Shown: positions 43,284-54,654 of the stretch, piece after piece
How positions within the stretch are numbered: the stretch's first letter is position 1
Layout of the letters: every line of letters begins with the position of its first letter
Assembly (NCBI GenBank): GCA_019155185.1
Contig: CM032815.1
Location: forward strand, 13,690,903 to 13,754,902
Source of the DNA: Beaufortia kweichowensis
Taxonomy: Eukaryota; Chordata; Actinopteri; Cypriniformes; Gastromyzontidae
Length of the DNA stretch: 64,000 nucleotides
Direction of reading: 5' to 3'
Position numbers and translations under genes: made by a program
Notes under the pieces: model-generated
Database searches by the model: none
Told to the model about the DNA's origin: nothing
What the model saw: the letters and a program-made list of their open reading frames with translations, nothing else

Positions 43284-45957
43284 TGTAAATATTTACATTT
43301 ACATTTACATTTAGGCATTTAGCTGACGCTTTTATCCAAAGCGACTTACAAATATTAGGAGACAATGAAGCGATACATCAAAAGCGGCAGCAATAGTACA
43401 AAGAAGTGCTTTAGTAAGTTTACAATGTTGTGCAGTGCTAGATAAATACCTGTAGAGGAAGGAAACTTTTTTTTTTATGCTGTTAGGTGTTAGGTGGAAA
43501 GGTGCGTTTTTAGTAGTTTTAAAGGAGGTGAGGGATGTGGCAGACCGGGTTGGCGTTAGGGAGATTATTCCACAAGCCGGGAACAGAGAAGGAGAAAGAA
43601 GAGAGAGAGATTTAAGCCTTTCTGTGATGGTACCACCAGTCGGCGTTCATTGGTTGAGCGTAGGGTTCTGGATGGGTTGTATGTATGTAGAAGCGAGTTG
43701 AAGTATGAGGGTGCGGAGTTTGTGATGGTTTTAAAGGCCAGCATTAATGATTTGAATTTAATGCGGGCCGCCACCGGGTAACCAATGGAGAGATGAGAGT
43801 GGCGTGACATGTGCTCTTTTGGGTTCCTGGAAGACAAGTCTTGCTGCAGCGTTCTGTATCGTCTGCAGTGGTTTGATTGATCGTGCAGGAAGACCAGCCA
43901 GAAGAGCATTGCAATAGTCCAGTCTGGAGATTACCATGGCTTGGACAAGCAGTTGGGCAGCGTGCTCTGTGAGATATGGCCTGATCTTCCTGATGTTGTA
44001 GAGTGCATATCTACAAGACCGTGATATCCTTGAGATGTGTTGGTAAAAAGGACAGCTGGTCGTTGAAGATTACACCAAGGTTTCTAACTGATTTAGATGG
44101 TGTAATGGTTTGTGTTGCCAATTAGAATTGTGAGGTTGTGTTGCAATGCCCGGTGTGGCGGAAGTACCAGGAGTTCAGTTTTGGCAAGGTTTAGCTGAAG
44201 GTGGTGTTTAGTCATCCAAGATGAGATGTCATTCAGGCAGGCTGCAATGCGAGACGCTATTGTGGGGTCATCTGGCTGGAAGGAGAAGAAAATCTGGGTG
44301 TCATCAGCATAGCAGTGGTAGTCAAAGCCATGTGATTGAATGATGGGACCCAGGGATGTTGTGTAGATGGAGAAGAGGAGTGGTGCAAGAACAGATCCCT
44401 GAGGAACGCCAGTGGCCAAGGGATGGGCTTTAGACAGCTCCCCATTCCATGACACCCTGAAGGACCTGTCTGAGAGGTAGGATTTAAACCATTGAAGTGG
44501 GGTACCTGTGATCCCTAGCGGTGAGAGGGATGTCAGTAGGATCTGGTGGTTGACTGTGTCAAAAGAGGCGGAAAGATCCAGCAGGATGAGAACAGATGAT
44601 TTGGACTCTGCCTTTGCCAGTCGCAGCGTCTCAGTGACTGACAGAAGTGCAGTCTCTGTTGAGTGGTTGCTCTTGAAACCGGACTGTCGTTTGTCCAGTA
44701 GGTCATTCTGGGAGAGGTAGGATGAGATCCGATTAAAAACAGCTCGCTCCAGTGTCTTAGAGATGAACGGGAGGAGAGAGACAGGTCTGTAGCTATCGGG
44801 TGAGGGAAGGGTTGAGAGTGGGTTTTTTAAGCAGCGGGGTGACCCGGGCCTGCTTAAAGGTGGTGGGAAAGGTGCCAGAGAGGAGTGAGGAGTTAATTAT
44901 GTGTGTGAGTGATGGAGTGACTGCGCTGGAGATGGATTGGAGCAGATGGGAGGGGATTGGGTCGAGTGGGCAGGTGGTGGGGTTGCAGGAGAGAAGTTTG
45001 GTAACTTCCGGATCGTTTAAAGTGGCAAAAGAGGAAAAAGTGGAGCTAGGTGAAGCCTGTGTGTGTGGTGGGGTTGCAGGAGTTGAGAACTGGCTGCTGA
45101 TCAGGGATGTTTTGTTTATGAAAAAGTTAGCAAAATCATCAGCTGATACTGACGAGGCAGGTGGGGGGATAGGTGGAGAGAGGAGGGTGTTAAAGGTTTT
45201 GAAAAGTGCTTTAGAATCTGATGTGTGAGTGATCTTTGTGATGTAATAAGATGTCTTTGCTGTGTGGACAGCAGCGGAGAAGGATGAAAGTAGTGACTGG
45301 TACTCACAGAGGTCAGGGTGGGTGTTTAGATCTTCACGCCATTTCCTTTCCGCAGCCCTGAGTTTGGTCCGATGATCCCTAAGGACGTCCGAAAGCCAAG
45401 GGCAGGGAGGGGAGGCACGAGCTTGTCTGGAGGATAGAGGGCAGAGGTTATCTAGACAGGATGTTAGTGTTGAGCATAGGGTGTCCGTGGCTGTATTGGT
45501 ATCCAGGGATGCAAAGTTGGAAGGAAGAGAGGATGATACCTCAGCAGAAAGTGTGTTGGGGGAAAGAGAGCGGAGGTTGCGCCTGAATGAAACTGATGTG
45601 GGTGTGGCTGTGTTGTTAGAGCTGAGATGTATGTTGCAAGTTATGAAGAAGTGATCGGAGATATGTAGGGGTAGGACAGTAGGATTTGAGGTGATGCAGT
45701 TGCGTGTGAAGATGAGGTCTAGTTGGTTTCCTGATTTATGGGTAGCGGTGGTGGTAAGAAGGGAGAGGTCAAAAGAGGAGAGGAGGTTTAGAAAGTCAGA
45801 GGCAGAGGATTTCTCCAGGTGAATATTAAAGTCACCAAGAACAATGAGTGGGCTGCCGTCCTCAGGAAATGAGAAGAGAAGCATATCCAGTTCATCAGTG
45901 AAGTTATGAAGTGGCCCCGGTGGGCGGTAAACTACAATGATGTGATCACTTACCAAA
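43284..45957 (-). mobile_element. L2-like LINE, 5'-truncated, minus strand
   Basis: The 3' end lies at the left with a short (TTTACA)n-type microsatellite (43284-43312) and the conserved tail whose complement reads GTAAGTCGCTTTGGATAAAA, shared by L2/CR1-type LINEs and fish SINEs. It is truncated in the endonuclease at 45957. It sits inside segment C, whose two parts flank it. Confidence 0.85.
43960..45956 (-). pseudogene. L2 ORF2: endonuclease C-terminus and reverse transcriptase
   Basis: The minus frame 45956-44793 opens in the apurinic-type endonuclease (PLIVLGDFNIHLE, GNQLDLIFTRN, HISDHFFITC with the catalytic S-D-H). It then runs through the linker into the RT start (FKQARVTPLLKKPTLNP). 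After a frame change near 44793 the RT core is seen in pieces: SKTLERAVFNRISSYL, GVPQGSVLAPLLFSIY near 44400, catalytic CYADDTQIFF near 44300, and SSWMTKHHLQLNLAKTELL near 44215. Frameshifts separate them, so no full protein is possible. Confidence 0.82.
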
Positions 45958-46190
45958 CTCTCTTTCTAGAGACCTTGGCATTAGTGTACTCTTTCAGTTC
46001 ATTTCAGTTTATACCTTAGTTACCTGCATTCTTTTTATTCTTTACACACAACCTTAATATCCTTTAGCTTTAGTATCATTTAGTAGTATGTTAGTTAATC
46101 TTGGATGTCTTTTGTAAATAAATCCTCTTTTATTACAATTGTGTCTTCCTTGTGTTGATAATACAGTAAAAGGCTCTACAAGTTAGCACG
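45958..46190 (+). other. LTR-like segment C, middle part
   Basis: Continuation of 42143-43283 after the L2 insertion. It contains the candidate polyadenylation signal near 46118 and ends with the target CACG of the third A copy; the C sequence resumes at 51118. Confidence 0.4.
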
Positions 46191-46971
46191 TGTAAGACTG
46201 GTGCCAAGATGTCCAAACCAACAGGACATCACATCCTGGGGAACAAAGGACTCTTTCCAACATATTGAGTTCCCCCACAGAGTTTGCATCCCCATCTCAA
46301 ATAGCACACCTCAAAGGATGCTGATTGCGAACTTACACCTTCACATCTGTCTCTTTCTCCCCCTCTCTTCATCTACTTCCCCTCAGCTCAGAGATCCCCA
46401 AAACTCATCAATGAACTGTATTTAAGATATACCACATTCTGTGTGATCAAAGTATCTAAATATTCATGTCTCATATCATTTGAAATGTCTCAGTGCGACT
46501 TACACAATGGTCTTATCCCCACAACAGTAGAGCAGATCATAACAAAGGTTTAAGAAATTTGGAGATATTCTGCTCACTGCTGTGGGTGTGTCCTTCCTGG
46601 GCTCTTTCATGGAAATGGCCATTTGGGCCTGATCAGGTTCAGAGTCTTTTCAATGTAAATTACATCTCCATTTGGAGGAAGTATACTTTGGTTTGGGTAT
46701 TTAAGGGAAGCAAGCAAAAGGTTCTGGGAGTCTGTAAACGGATCTCCCACACATTCGCTGTGCGTAGTTCTTATAGTCGGAGTCTGTAAACGGATTTCCC
46801 GCACAGTTGCTGTGTGTAGTTTTGATTGTCAGGTAAACATTTCTAAATTCTCTCATCTCTGCATTATTGACTGTTTCACATGAATTGATCACTTTACTAA
46901 ATTGTTTAAATTAGATATTGAATCATTGCTGTCGTTTACCTGTTTAATAAATTGTTATGTTTGTATCCATT
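46191..46971 (+). mobile_element. Family A element, copy A3, left half
   Basis: Starts TGTAAGACTGGTGCC after CACG (46187-46190). It matches A2 closely over its 5' half, including CCTGTTTAATAAATTG near 46940. It is interrupted by the Gypsy D LTR at 46972. The right half is at 50764-51113, and CACG recurs at 51114-51117, so the two halves are one insertion. Confidence 0.8.
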
Positions 46972-47371
46972 TGTCACGGACACGCCAGGCTCACAGCTCA
47001 CCCAATCACAGCGCTCACCCTCTCCCGAATTCTAATCACCGCCACCTGATTCTCATCATCACCTCAGGTTAAAAGACACTCACCCACCACCAGTCACCGT
47101 CCAGTCTCACTTGTGTTACCCGGACTAACTTACCTGTGATTTGCTACTCCTGCTCGTTGGATTGCTTCCTCGATTCTCCTGTGTCTCTCTGTGCTCGTCT
47201 CCAGTGTTTCCCGTCTCCAGTGTTTCTCTGTACTCCTGGTTAAATTCAAGGACAGTATTTGTTACCTGTTTATTCCGTTTGTTTGAAAAGCCTTTTGATT
47301 TTGTTTAACCTGTGTGTCAATAAATTACTGTCTCTGACAGCTGCTGACTCCGTCCCTTCTGTCCCGTAACA
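46972..47371 (+). repeat. Gypsy D 5' LTR, 400 bp
   Basis: Starts TGTCACGGACACGCC and ends TTCTGTCCCGTAACA. TATA-like TTAAAAG is at 47069-47075, and GTCCAGTCT about 30 bp downstream (47099-47107) marks the inferred transcript start. Solo LTRs of this family occur at 8003-8414 and 60153-60568. Confidence 0.9.
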
Positions 47372-47373
47372 GA

Positions 47374-47382
47374 AGACTGGAC
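47374..47382 (+). promoter_or_regulatory. Self-primer-binding site of Gypsy D
   Basis: AGACTGGAC, two bases after the LTR end, is the exact complement of GTCCAGTCT at 47099-47107 in the LTR. No tRNA-type TGG start is present at the LTR edge. The layout and the 2-base offset are the same as in Gypsy G. Confidence 0.6.
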
Positions 47383-47397
47383 CAAAACAAAGACAAC

Positions 47398-48184
47398 ATG
47401 AGTCAGCCAGATCCCTTTCGTGAGCTGTTTGAGATGGCACTACGAGCCTACCATGAGCGCAACTCCACCACAACCACCGAGCACCACCTCCATTACCGTC
47501 AACACTACTCCCTCTTCGGTGGTTGTCGCGAGTCCCATGGCCCAACCAGCTCCCTTCTCAGGTTCGGCGGAGGAATGCAGCGGATTTCTTCTGCAATGCT
47601 TGCTCGCTATCGAGATGCAGCCTCACCTGTACACCACCGAACGTCTCAAAGTCAGCTACATTCTTCAACATCTCACTGGTAAGGCGCTCCAATGGGCGGA
47701 ACCTCTTTGGACTCAAGAATATCCAATTACGTTTTCTTTGTCAAGCTTTATGACTCATTTCAGAGAAGTTTTTGGTAAACCAGTGTGGGATGCATCTGTC
47801 GGCGAGCAACTGTACCAGCTGAAGCAAGGAGATCTGTCTATCAATTAATACGCCATTCAGTTTTGTACCCTGGCTTCGAAAGGCGGCTGGAATGAGCGGG
47901 CTCTGATGACCGCCTATCGCCAAGGTCTGAATCCCCAGGTGAGGCTGCAACTTGCTACGTATGATGATACCATGGAGCTTGACAGATTTATCCAGTTATC
48001 CATCAGAACCGCAACTCGAATCCAGTCCTGTGTGGATACTCAGTTTACCCCGCTCGCTACTATCCTCCGCCGATCTGAAACAGTCAGCACTCCAGAACCA
48101 GCCACCGAACCCATGCAAATTGACTCCACTCGGCTGTCCTTCACAGAGCGCCACCGCGTCTAGCGAATCGTCTATGTCTCTACT
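47398..48184 (+). pseudogene. gag: Gypsy D Gag, broken
   Basis: Starts MSQPDPFRELFEMALRAYHE at ATG 47398, then changes frame near 47465 to continue as PSSVVVASPMAQPAPFSGSA, SGFLLQCLLAIEMQPHLYTT and LKVSYILQHLTGKALQWAEP. A TAA at 47846 interrupts. The same frame goes on with MTAYRQGLNPQVRLQLATYD to 48163. Only the first half of the zinc knuckle (CLYCGG near 48175) remains before protease. It is related to Gypsy G Gag but clearly distinct. Confidence 0.8.
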
Positions 48185-49333
48185 GTGGAGGTCCGTCCGC
48201 CACGTGAAATGGTGAGTGCGGCTATCCCTAATAATGAAAATATGAAACCCCTTACCACCATTGTATCTCTTACTGCTGTGTCTATCCTCATTCCAGTTTC
48301 CGCCCTCCTCGACTCCGGGTCGGCCGGTAACTTCATCTCTGGCGCCCTCTGCCGGCAACTCAAACTCAAAACCTCAGCCATACCCACCTCGTACCAGATC
48401 CGCTCCATAACAGGAGTCCCAGTTAGCCGGCGCCCGGTGAGTCGGAGGGCGGAGCCTGTCAAGATGACGGTGGGCATTCTCCATTCAGAGAGGATTTCCT
48501 TGCTGGTTCTGGAGGGTTCCACCGCTGACATCATTCTGGGGCGTCCCTGGTTGAAACAACACCAGCCCATCCTCTCCTGGGGTAATGGTGAAGTCCTGAA
48601 GTGGGGCGACAACTGCTTCCAAGCCTCCCGGCCATGTCCTGTTCTGCGTGACGTCACTCCCCTCTCAGTATGCTCCATCTCCGTCGAAAGCCCAATGGAA
48701 AAGAGGTCAGTGGAGATACCAGACGACTACGCCCACTTCAGTGACGTATTCTGCCCCAGGAGAGCCTCAAGATTACCACCTCACCGGCCATGGGACTGCG
48801 CGATTGATCTGCTTCTGGGTGAGCCAGTGCCAAAGGGAAGGATTTACCCCTTGTCCATCCCGGAAGAGAAGGCCATGGAGGAATACATCAAGGAGGCACT
48901 AGAACAAGGTTACATCCGTCCATCCACGTCCCCTGCTGCTTCGAGTTTCTTCTTTGTGGCAAAGAAAGACGGCGGACTGAGACCCTGCATCGATTACAGA
49001 GCCCTCAATAAAATCACAGTCAAGTTCAGATATCCTCTTCCCCTCGTCCCGGCAGCATTAGAACAGCTTCGGGGTGCCACCATCTTCACCAAGCTGGACC
49101 TCCGCAGTGCCTACAACCTCATTCGAATCCGTGAGGGGGATGAATGGAAGACCGCCTTTGTCACTCCAACGGGACACTGCGAATACCTGGTTATGCCGTA
49201 TGGACTGGTCAACGCCCCCTCCGTTTTCCAAGATTTCATCCATGAGGTGCTCCGGGAGTTCCTCCACAAGTTTGTATTAGTATACATTGATGACATCTTG
49301 ATCTACTCTCGGAGCCTGGCCGAACATCGCTAA
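48185..49333 (+). pseudogene. pol: Gypsy D protease and reverse transcriptase
   Basis: A 382-codon open frame. Protease motif ALLDSGSAGNFISGAL near 48305. RT carries LPPHRPWDCAIDLLLG, GYIRPSTSPAASSFFF, FTKLDLRSAYNLIRIREG, MPYGLVNAPSVFQDF (the block missing in Gypsy G) and catalytic VYIDDILIYSRSL near 49280. It ends at TAA 49331-49333 by a frame change. The catalytic core up to that point looks complete. Confidence 0.88.
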
Positions 49334-50478
49334 CACTCGAGGTCCTCGAATGCCTGAGGGATTACCAGCTCTTCCTCAAAGCTGAAAAGTGTTCGTTCCA
49401 TCTTCCCTCAGTGCAGTTCCTTGGGTACAACATCGATAGTAGTGGCATCCAGATGGATGAGGGGAAGGTATCCGCCATTACCAACTGGCCTACTCCCACA
49501 ACCATAAAAGAACTCCAACGCTTCCTAGGCTTTGCCAATTTCTACTGCCGATTCATCAAAAACTTCAGTTCCATTGTCCATCCTCTCACCAATCTCCTGA
49601 AGGGTGCTCCTAAACATCTCCCATGGACCCCAGCGGCCACAGAGTCCTTCCAACGCTTGAAGAACGCCTTTGTTACCGCTCCTCTCCTGGCACATCCTGA
49701 CCCCAACAAGCCGTTCATAGTGAAGGTGGACGCCTCTTCAACAGGAGTAGGAGCGGTTTTATCTCAGCAGCAGGGGAATCCTAGTTGCCTCCACCCATGT
49801 GCCTTCTTTTCTCGAAAACTCAGCCCAGCGGAAGCCAACTACAACATCGGTAACAGAGAGCTTCTTGCCATCAAGCTGGCCCTGGAGGAGTGGAGGCATT
49901 GGTTAGAGGGAGCTCGCCACCCATTCCAAGTGTTTACTGATCACAAGAACCTAGAATACATACGCACTGCCAAACGCCTGAATCCTCGACAAGCTAGATG
50001 GGCTCTTTTCTTCACCAGATTCCATTTCTCCATTTCCTACCGTCCTGGCTCCAAGAACTCAAAAGCCGATGCCCTATCTCGCCTCTACTCACCCCCTGAA
50101 TGCTGTGAGGAACCAGAGTCCATTCTCCCAGAACAGCTCATCGTCAACCCAATCGTCTGGTCTGAAGAAACACTCCCCTCTACCAATGTCCCAGCTCAAG
50201 CTCCGCCGGGCTGTCCACCTGAACTACAGTACTTACCTCGGCTCCAACGTACACCTATGATCCATGCGGCTCACACCTCACTCGGCACTGGCCACCCAGG
50301 GGCCAATGAGACTCTCTCGCTCCTGAAGGTACGCTTCTGGTGGCCCAATATGGCAGCGGATGTGAGGGCGATACATGCAGGGGATGCCGTGAGTGTGCCA
50401 TGGCCAAAGTTCCACGTCATTTACCTGCTGGCAAACTTTACCCGCTGCCCGTTCCTAACCGCCCCTGGTCACACCTAG
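49334..50478 (+). pseudogene. pol: Gypsy D RT end, RNase H and integrase N-terminus
   Basis: After a frame change the 49411 frame runs QFLGYNIDSSGIQMDEGKV, LQRFLGFANFYCRFIKNF, FIVKVDASSTGVGAVLSQ, ELLAIKLALEEWRHWLEGA, QVFTDHKNLEYI and SKADALSRLYS. It then enters the integrase zinc-binding part (HTSLGTGHPGANETLSLLKV), where the frame shifts near 50370. Confidence 0.85.
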
Positions 50479-50763
50479 GAGTAGGCTTCATCACAGACTT
50501 ACCCATCTCCAGAAACTGTACCTGTATCTTCATCGTAGTGGATCGGTTTTCCAAGTCATGCTGGTTGATTCCTCTGAAGGGTTTGACGACTGCTATGGAG
50601 ACAGCGGAACTTCTCTTCAACCATGTATTCAGGTACTTTGGTTTACCCGAAGATATTGTCTCAGATCGAGGTCCTCAATTTATCTCTCGTGTGGAAGGCA
50701 TTATTTTCTTTCCTAGGTGTGACCATCACGACGTCGGGGTCCACGGCCCTCTGGAGCGTGGAG
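50340..50763 (+). pseudogene. pol: Gypsy D integrase core, truncated
   Basis: ECAMAKVPRHLPAGKLYPLP, then the core WSHLGVGFITDLP (the first catalytic Asp position reads Gly), FIVVDRFSKSCWLIPL, and EDIVSDRGPQFIS with the second Asp. The match ends at about 50715 (FLGVT). The catalytic Glu is lost. Confidence 0.82.
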
Positions 50764-51113
50764 TTGTTAAATTGCTTTAGCCATAACCTCTGGTTATACG
50801 GTCGAGTTTGTGATCGTGGGCCCGCACACGGCCGGTGCGAGGACCCTGTGCGACATTGAGAACCTTAGTGTACAAGTTGAACAGAACCTTAGTGTGAGTT
50901 GAATAGAATGATCAAACATTTATCCAAATTTAAGAATCATAACTTAACCTTTACAAGGTTTTATCTTTTGGAGTCAGATAAAATTGAGGAATAAAAAGTA
51001 AAGAATAAGCGCAGGAAAAGACCTTGAAGACCTGAAACCTTCGCCATTACAACTGGACTCCGACGTTGGGCCAGTGGGTGGTTTTTGGGTGGCTTTTTCC
51101 ATCCAGCCTTACA
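50764..51113 (+). mobile_element. Family A element, copy A3, right half
   Basis: Begins with GTTAAATTGCTTTAGCC and one CATAACCTCTGG motif, then follows the 3' part of A2 closely to CCATCCAGCCTTACA at 51113. CACG follows (51114-51117). Confidence 0.82.
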
Positions 51114-51117
51114 CACG

Positions 51118-51340
51118 AATCTCATGAAATCCTTCAGATACTCCAAGTGATTTTCTCCCTCCACTTTACATAATTTTCCTTATCATATTATTTATGATTT
51201 ATGTTGGAGAGGTCACCTGACACACACACACTTGAAGTGAAGTGGGATCAAGTCATTAACACCTCTAGTGTCCTGTGTGAGGCGTACTATTAATTGGTGC
51301 CCCATGTGAAGATCACTACACATCTGATGCCATTGCCACA
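51118..51340 (+). other. LTR-like segment C, right end, with tRNA-Met-like primer site
   Basis: Continues the sequence interrupted at 46190. At 51295-51314 TGGTGCCCCATGTGAAGATC matches the complement of the elongator tRNA-Met 3' end (from memory) at 18 of 20 positions. If real, segment C is an LTR ending just before 51295, although it does not end in CA. Confidence 0.4.
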
Positions 51341-52255
51341 CAGGCTGCATCAGATCCCACCGTCACCATTTCACATTCTCATTCCCCGGACTATTAGGAC
51401 TTCACTTCCCAGAATCCATTGCACCGCACCTCTGCCATCTACTGCTACAGTTCCTCCACCACCTACCTCAATCGACACCAGCCTCCCTACAGCGCCGGAG
51501 CTCATGCAAGTGGACAGTTATCACCTCTCCAATGATGAACGTAAGCACCGTATATCCCAGAAGCTGTGCCTGTACTGTGGAGATGCTAAGCATGCGATTG
51601 CTGCATGCCTACTACGCCCGCCTCGACCCACGGTGAGTACGATTCAACCTCCTGTTTCTATTGCAAAATTATCTCTCACAAATGTTATAGCAATGTCTCG
51701 TTCTGTCTCCCATGCTGACTGTCTCCCATGCTGACGCGGAGCCTATAGACCGGATTCCGGTGGAGTACCAGGAGTTCCAGAGTGTGTTTAGCAAACAGCT
51801 CGCCACACAACTACCTCCACATCGGCCATGGGACTGTGCCATTGATTTGCTGCCTGGGTCTTCACTACCGAAAGGACGGATATATTCCCTTTCCATCCCG
51901 GAGCAGAAGGCCATGGGTGAGTATATCGAAGAGACTCTACACAACGGCTTCATCCGCCCTTCCACGTCTTCTTCATTAGAAAAAAGGATGGAGGGTTTTG
52001 AGGCCGTGTATCGACTACCGGATGCTGAATAATGTGATGACGAAGTTCCGGTATCCTCTTCCCTTGGTCCCAGCGGCGATCAAGCAACTTCGAGGAGCTA
52101 GGATCTTCTCGAAACTCGACTTGAGGAACGCTTATAATCTCATCCGCATTCGCGCTGAAGACGAGTGGAAAACTGCCTTCATCACCCCTTCAGGACACTA
52201 TGAATACTTAGCCATGCCGTTCGAACTGATCAACGCCCCCGCAATCTTCCAGAGT
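51341..52255 (+). pseudogene. Gypsy fragment E (gag end and RT), broken
   Basis: A gag tail ELMQVDSYHLSNDERKHRIS with knuckle CLYCGDAKHAIAAC (51570-51611) is followed, without protease, by the RT start: EYQEFQSVFSKQLATQLPPH, DLLPGSSLPKGRIYSLSIPE and FIRPSTS. A frame change comes near 51980, then CIDYRMLNN, FSKLDLRNAYNLIRIRAEDE and MPFELINAPAIFQSF. Coding ends at about 52255, before the catalytic aspartates. A 16-bp duplication (TCTCCCATGCTGAC, near 51705-51735) marks the gag-pol junction. This is a third chromovirus-like family, closest in gag to Gypsy G. Confidence 0.75.
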
Positions 52256-52651
52256 TTCCACCGGAGTGGGAAAGGCTGTTCAGTCACTGTTCCTCTCTTC
52301 TGGAAGAAACACAGCACGGTCTTGACCTTGGATCTCAGTGGATCTTCCCAACAAGAGGAACACCAGGATAAATGTTGTAGCCGAGAACAGAGAGGGTCGA
52401 GTCCAGGTCAATTCACATAATGTTGGGCCTGAAATAAGACCTCCAAGAATCAAAAACATGTTACTGTAAATGGTTAGGAAACAATTAATCAAATACACGT
52501 TGTACACTGTATATTTACTACAAATGCCACATTTCTTATCCTCATAATAAAACTGTACTAAAAATTATTTTCCCTGGTGCAGAGGACTGTGACTGACAAA
52601 AGGGATATCTCTCCTTGTTTTTAGACCAGAAGACAAGTGCTGTGTTAGTGT
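52256..52651. other. Non-coding flank of element F
   Basis: No recognisable coding or repeat structure. The last four bases GTGT are the target of element F and recur at 60012-60015. Confidence 0.5.
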
Positions 52652-52977
52652 TGTAGAGACTTGGCCGGGCCAAATGTTGGATTTCTTTAAGGGATCATAA
52701 AGTTACGACAAACAACAAATTCCTAGGGGGGGAGTCAACACCAGAACCCCTTTTGGCTCCAGAAAGTCTGGGTTAAGTGATGACCTGCCGGTTGTTACTT
52801 AACTCAGGAGGACAGTTATGGTACCTCTCTGGCCTTCCCAGAGAGGGTAACCCCAGCTCAACTCCCTGAGATTCTCCAGGCCCCTGGAGATTTGCAGAGA
52901 GGACTAGAGAAGTACATTCCAAACACCTCAAAGAGACTCTTTAGGATGGAGCGGGACAAAACTGCCCAATTTGTATC

Positions 52978-53012
<35 letters not shown>

Positions 53013-54099
53013 ATTCCTCCATAATCACGTGATACACTGCCATAGTTATTGCATGCATTTCAGTGTCATTGAAGTTTAACTTTTATGTCATGACAGATGA
53101 ATGAATAACTATTGTTCTTACTTCACTTCTCTCTCGTGTGTGGTATCAAAATGATCCACAAATTATTTCCTAAATAATGATGCACAGTACATAGTCATGG
53201 CGTGCATCATACTCAATTGCAATAAGTTTATGTGTTCAGTTGCAAACAGGACATAAACCGTTACCTGTGTAAATCATTTGTCACAGAGAAGGACAAAGAG
53301 ATTTCTCCAGCGCAACCACGTCCTTTTGCCATTGGTCAAAGATCTGACGAGGCGTGACTGTTGTGCCTTTAAGACCACAATGCATCGAACAACTCTTTGC
53401 TCAGAAACTTGGAATCTCTCCAAAACTTCGTGGGACCTGCCCTTCTTCAGGACAGCTTTTCCGGCAATCTTACCGGCAGACTTCGACACTTCATGAAACT
53501 TAGCTCTCGAGCGGACTTAGCGAATCCACGGGACACTCTCTCTCTCTTTCTCTCCAGCACCAGGATTCAACAAGCGGCAAGCAACTGCCCTTGGCTACCA
53601 AGGTGAACTTTTAGTAGAGAAAAACCGGTGGTTGTGTCCTGCTGATTTAATATGCCATTCTTTACTCTTTACTCTAATTTTTCTATGCTTTATCTTGTGT
53701 GAATGTGTATGTGTTTGTGTTTGTGTTAGTTAATCGATATCATATTTCCATAGTTTAGTCAATAAATATTCATTTGTATTCACTCATGATTGTCTCTGCT
53801 TAATGCTCATAACACATCCCTTAAACTGTGCGATACTGTTACCGGCTCCGTATGTATTACTGTATTGGGCATGGACCGTTGTTAATCAAGGCCAGAAGAA
53901 TAGCGTGTTTATTGTACCAGGTAATGCTACAAAATACATATAGTTAATAGTCTTTATCTGTAAGTATTTCCATTTGAGCCACAAGTAATTATAACCTGAA
54001 ACTGAACCGTGTTTTAAATAACACCGTCTTAGTTTCACAATAACTAGTAGAGATGCTGGAGAGTGTTTTAAATAACACCATCCCCACAGAATCGCTACA
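52652..54099 (+). repeat. Element F 5' LTR
   Basis: TGTAGAGACTTGG to CACAGAATCGCTACA. A (TA)n run lies at about 52975-53003. TAATCGATATCATATTTCC and AATAAATATTCATTTG occur near 53735-53775, the latter a candidate polyadenylation signal. Compared with the right LTR there are several small indels and substitutions, so this insertion is older than Gypsy G. Confidence 0.92.
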
Positions 54100-54103
54100 T
54101 AAA

Positions 54104-54121
54104 TGGTGGAGAATGCGGGCA
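54104..54121 (+). promoter_or_regulatory. tRNA-Ala-like primer-binding site of element F
   Basis: TGGTGGAGAATGCGGGCA starts four bases after the LTR. From memory it is the exact complement of the 3' end of a vertebrate tRNA-Ala(AGC) with CCA added. Confidence 0.6.
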
Positions 54122-54654
54122 CAGTATTAAATGTGTTATGAGCAACTTAGTGGCGACGCATGTGTGTTTCTAATGCTTGTTTATTCAGAAGCTAGACTCG
54201 TTTGAACTTTGTGTTCTGGCGTGAACGCGCGCAGGTAAGCCTCAACGCGTGTGTTAACAGTCAGTGAGCCTTACGGCAAACTCTTACACTGTTAAAGAAG
54301 AACGTAACTGCAGTCGATAATGTTAAAGGGACCCTCTATAAAATGGATAATAGTCCTTTTGTTATAGCGTGTTTAACATTAGTCGTTTTTGTCCGTCTGA
54401 TTTGAGCGAAGAAACCCTCATTTTAGAACGAAGAAGATAGAGCTGGGCGATGTTCCCCTTCTCGTCTTATTGATAGGCCTATAACTGTACATAGATAGTA
54501 GGCTATTGATGTGTTTCCAATGCCATTAAGCTATGCTATGAGCTTTCCTGGGTTGAACAATTGGCGTAGCTAACCAGTGCGTGTCTTCCCCTTCTCTCTC
54601 TGAGGGAGTTAACATAGATATAACTATGGGTCAGTTTTCTATTTAAAGGAGAGT

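Larger units (their letters stand above)
46972..50763 (+). mobile_element. Gypsy chromovirus (family D), 3'-truncated
   Basis: 5' LTR, gag, protease, RT, RNase H and most of the integrase core on the plus strand. The element ends abruptly in integrase near 50720-50763 and the A3 right half follows. The chromodomain, polypurine tract and 3' LTR are missing, together with about 330 bp of A sequence (compared with A1). A deletion after insertion explains both losses. Confidence 0.85.

Noticed and set aside
44800..45228. Plus-strand 142-codon ORF opposite the L2 LINE
   Set aside because: Antisense shadow of the ORF2 frame.
52976..53003. (TA)n run considered as an integration target
   Set aside because: It occurs at the same position in both LTRs of element F and is part of the LTR.
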